This document shows positions 5,715 to 5,939 of a stretch of DNA of 5,939 bases, piece after piece (position 1 is the first letter of the stretch; each line of letters opens with the position of its first letter). Source of the DNA: Chloroflexota bacterium (GTDB lineage Bacteria; Chloroflexota; Dehalococcoidia; RBG-13-53-26); NCBI GenBank assembly GCA_030616195.1, contig JAUWXW010000117.1, positions 1-5,939 on the forward strand. The letters run 5' to 3'. A program made the translations under genes and the position numbers. The notes under the pieces are model-generated. The model had not been told where the DNA came from and did not search any database. It saw only the letters and a program-made list of their open reading frames with translations.

Positions 5715-5743
5715 TTGGGCATGGGTTTTGGCTTCGGTATACT
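5715..5743 (+). promoter_or_regulatory. candidate promoter of the right-edge gene
   Basis: TTGGGC (5715-5720), 17 bases and TATACT (5738-5743) give a moderate sigma70 match, with a start near 5750 and a 52-base leader. A GGTAT half-site runs into the -10, and two GCATGGG copies 19 bp apart lie at 5700 and 5719, in and just upstream of the -35. An alternative TATAAA at 5776-5781 would start transcription almost on the ribosome site and has no -35. Confidence 0.4.
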
Positions 5744-5801
5744 TTAGGTACTGCGAAATCCTCTGTTGAACAAACTATAAATGCTTAGCGAGGTGGTCAC
5801 A

Positions 5802-5939
5802 ATGGTAATAGAGACGAAAGAAAACGATATGACCCAGTTTTTACAGGATCATGCAGACACAGGGCTGAAACTTGATCTACTGCGCTTCTGGAGGAAATAC
5901 CCTTACGCCAGATTCACCTGCGGTATTATAGCTCGTGCT
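5802..5939 (+). CDS. hypothetical protein, possible winged-helix regulator (cut by right edge)
   Basis: I translated the plus strand by hand. ATG 5802 opens a frame that runs to the last base, giving 46 residues. GAGGTG (5790-5795) lies six bases upstream, which supports the start. A hydrophilic, acidic leader (residues 2-20) is followed by LKLDLLRFWRKYPYARFT (22-39). This resembles the opening helices of a winged-helix DNA-binding domain, as in small regulators of DUF-type families, but too little is present for a family call. There is no signal peptide or membrane segment. It is divergent from the DUF5343 gene and shares its repeat-rich control region, so it is a reasonable candidate for the protein that binds there. 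Confidence 0.7.
   Translation, partial: MVIETKENDMTQFLQDHADTGLKLDLLRFWRKYPYARFTCGIIARA

Larger units (their letters stand above)
5481..5801. promoter_or_regulatory. divergent control region rich in GGTAT/ATACC half-sites
   Basis: This 321-bp gap has no supported gene. The pentamer GGTAT or its complement ATACC occurs at 5500, 5517, 5528, 5533, 5545, 5668, 5673, 5694 and 5736, nine times where about half of one is expected by chance. Other pairs: GGTATCA twice (5500, 5517; 17 bp apart), ATGGCAT twice (5643, 5660; 17 bp apart), GCATGGG twice (5700, 5719; 19 bp apart), inverted ATGGC/GCCAT (5598-5602/5609-5613), and TGGCAT/ATGCCA (5661-5666/5680-5685). The pattern looks like an array of regulator sites. 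Confidence 0.55.

Overview
The window looks like an ordinary chromosomal segment of a mesophilic-type bacterium with moderate GC content. The best guess is a member of the Chloroflexota (Dehalococcoidia-like). This rests on the dapF-dapL pair (the aminotransferase route to diaminopimelate), the style of the DUF5343-type protein and the small predicted winged-helix protein at the right edge. The assignment is an inference and could be wrong at phylum level.

Layout. Left part, minus strand: dapF (start moved to 1317) runs into dapL, which is cut by the left edge; the stop and start overlap as ATGA. A 310-bp gap with a good dapF promoter separates this pair from a divergent plus-strand regulator gene (1628-2425). 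The regulator has a MerR-like N-terminal domain and, unusually, a second excisionase-type DNA-binding helix-turn-helix. Its stop faces the stop of prfB across 50 bp with no clear terminator. Middle, minus strand: nfi (endonuclease V, GTG start at 4325) lies 40 bp upstream of prfB (release factor 2). The prfB gene is complete only if read through a programmed +1 frameshift at CTT-TGA-C (3517-3511), giving a 367-residue protein from 3580 to 2476. The nfi promoter is placed so that transcription should start on the GTG itself, suggesting a leaderless mRNA.

Between nfi and the next gene (4326-4748) there is no believable protein gene. Instead 4453-4723 holds a series of perfect or near-perfect hairpins that abut one another, plus four tandem 10-bp repeats. 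This is the strongest candidate for something undescribed, probably a structured RNA, with the G-U pairs slightly favouring the plus strand.

Right part: a DUF5343-family gene (minus, 4749-5480) and a truncated plus-strand gene (5802-5939, open at the right edge) diverge from a 321-bp gap. The gap is crowded with GGTAT/ATACC half-sites, including an 18-bp perfect inverted repeat over the probable -10 of the DUF5343 gene. This arrangement suggests a divergent, probably autoregulated two-gene module.

How the genes relate: dapF and dapL act in sequence in lysine and peptidoglycan precursor synthesis. nfi (repair of deaminated bases) and prfB (translation termination) appear to be an unrelated housekeeping pair sharing a transcript. 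The two regulator-like genes and the DUF5343 gene are of unknown role.
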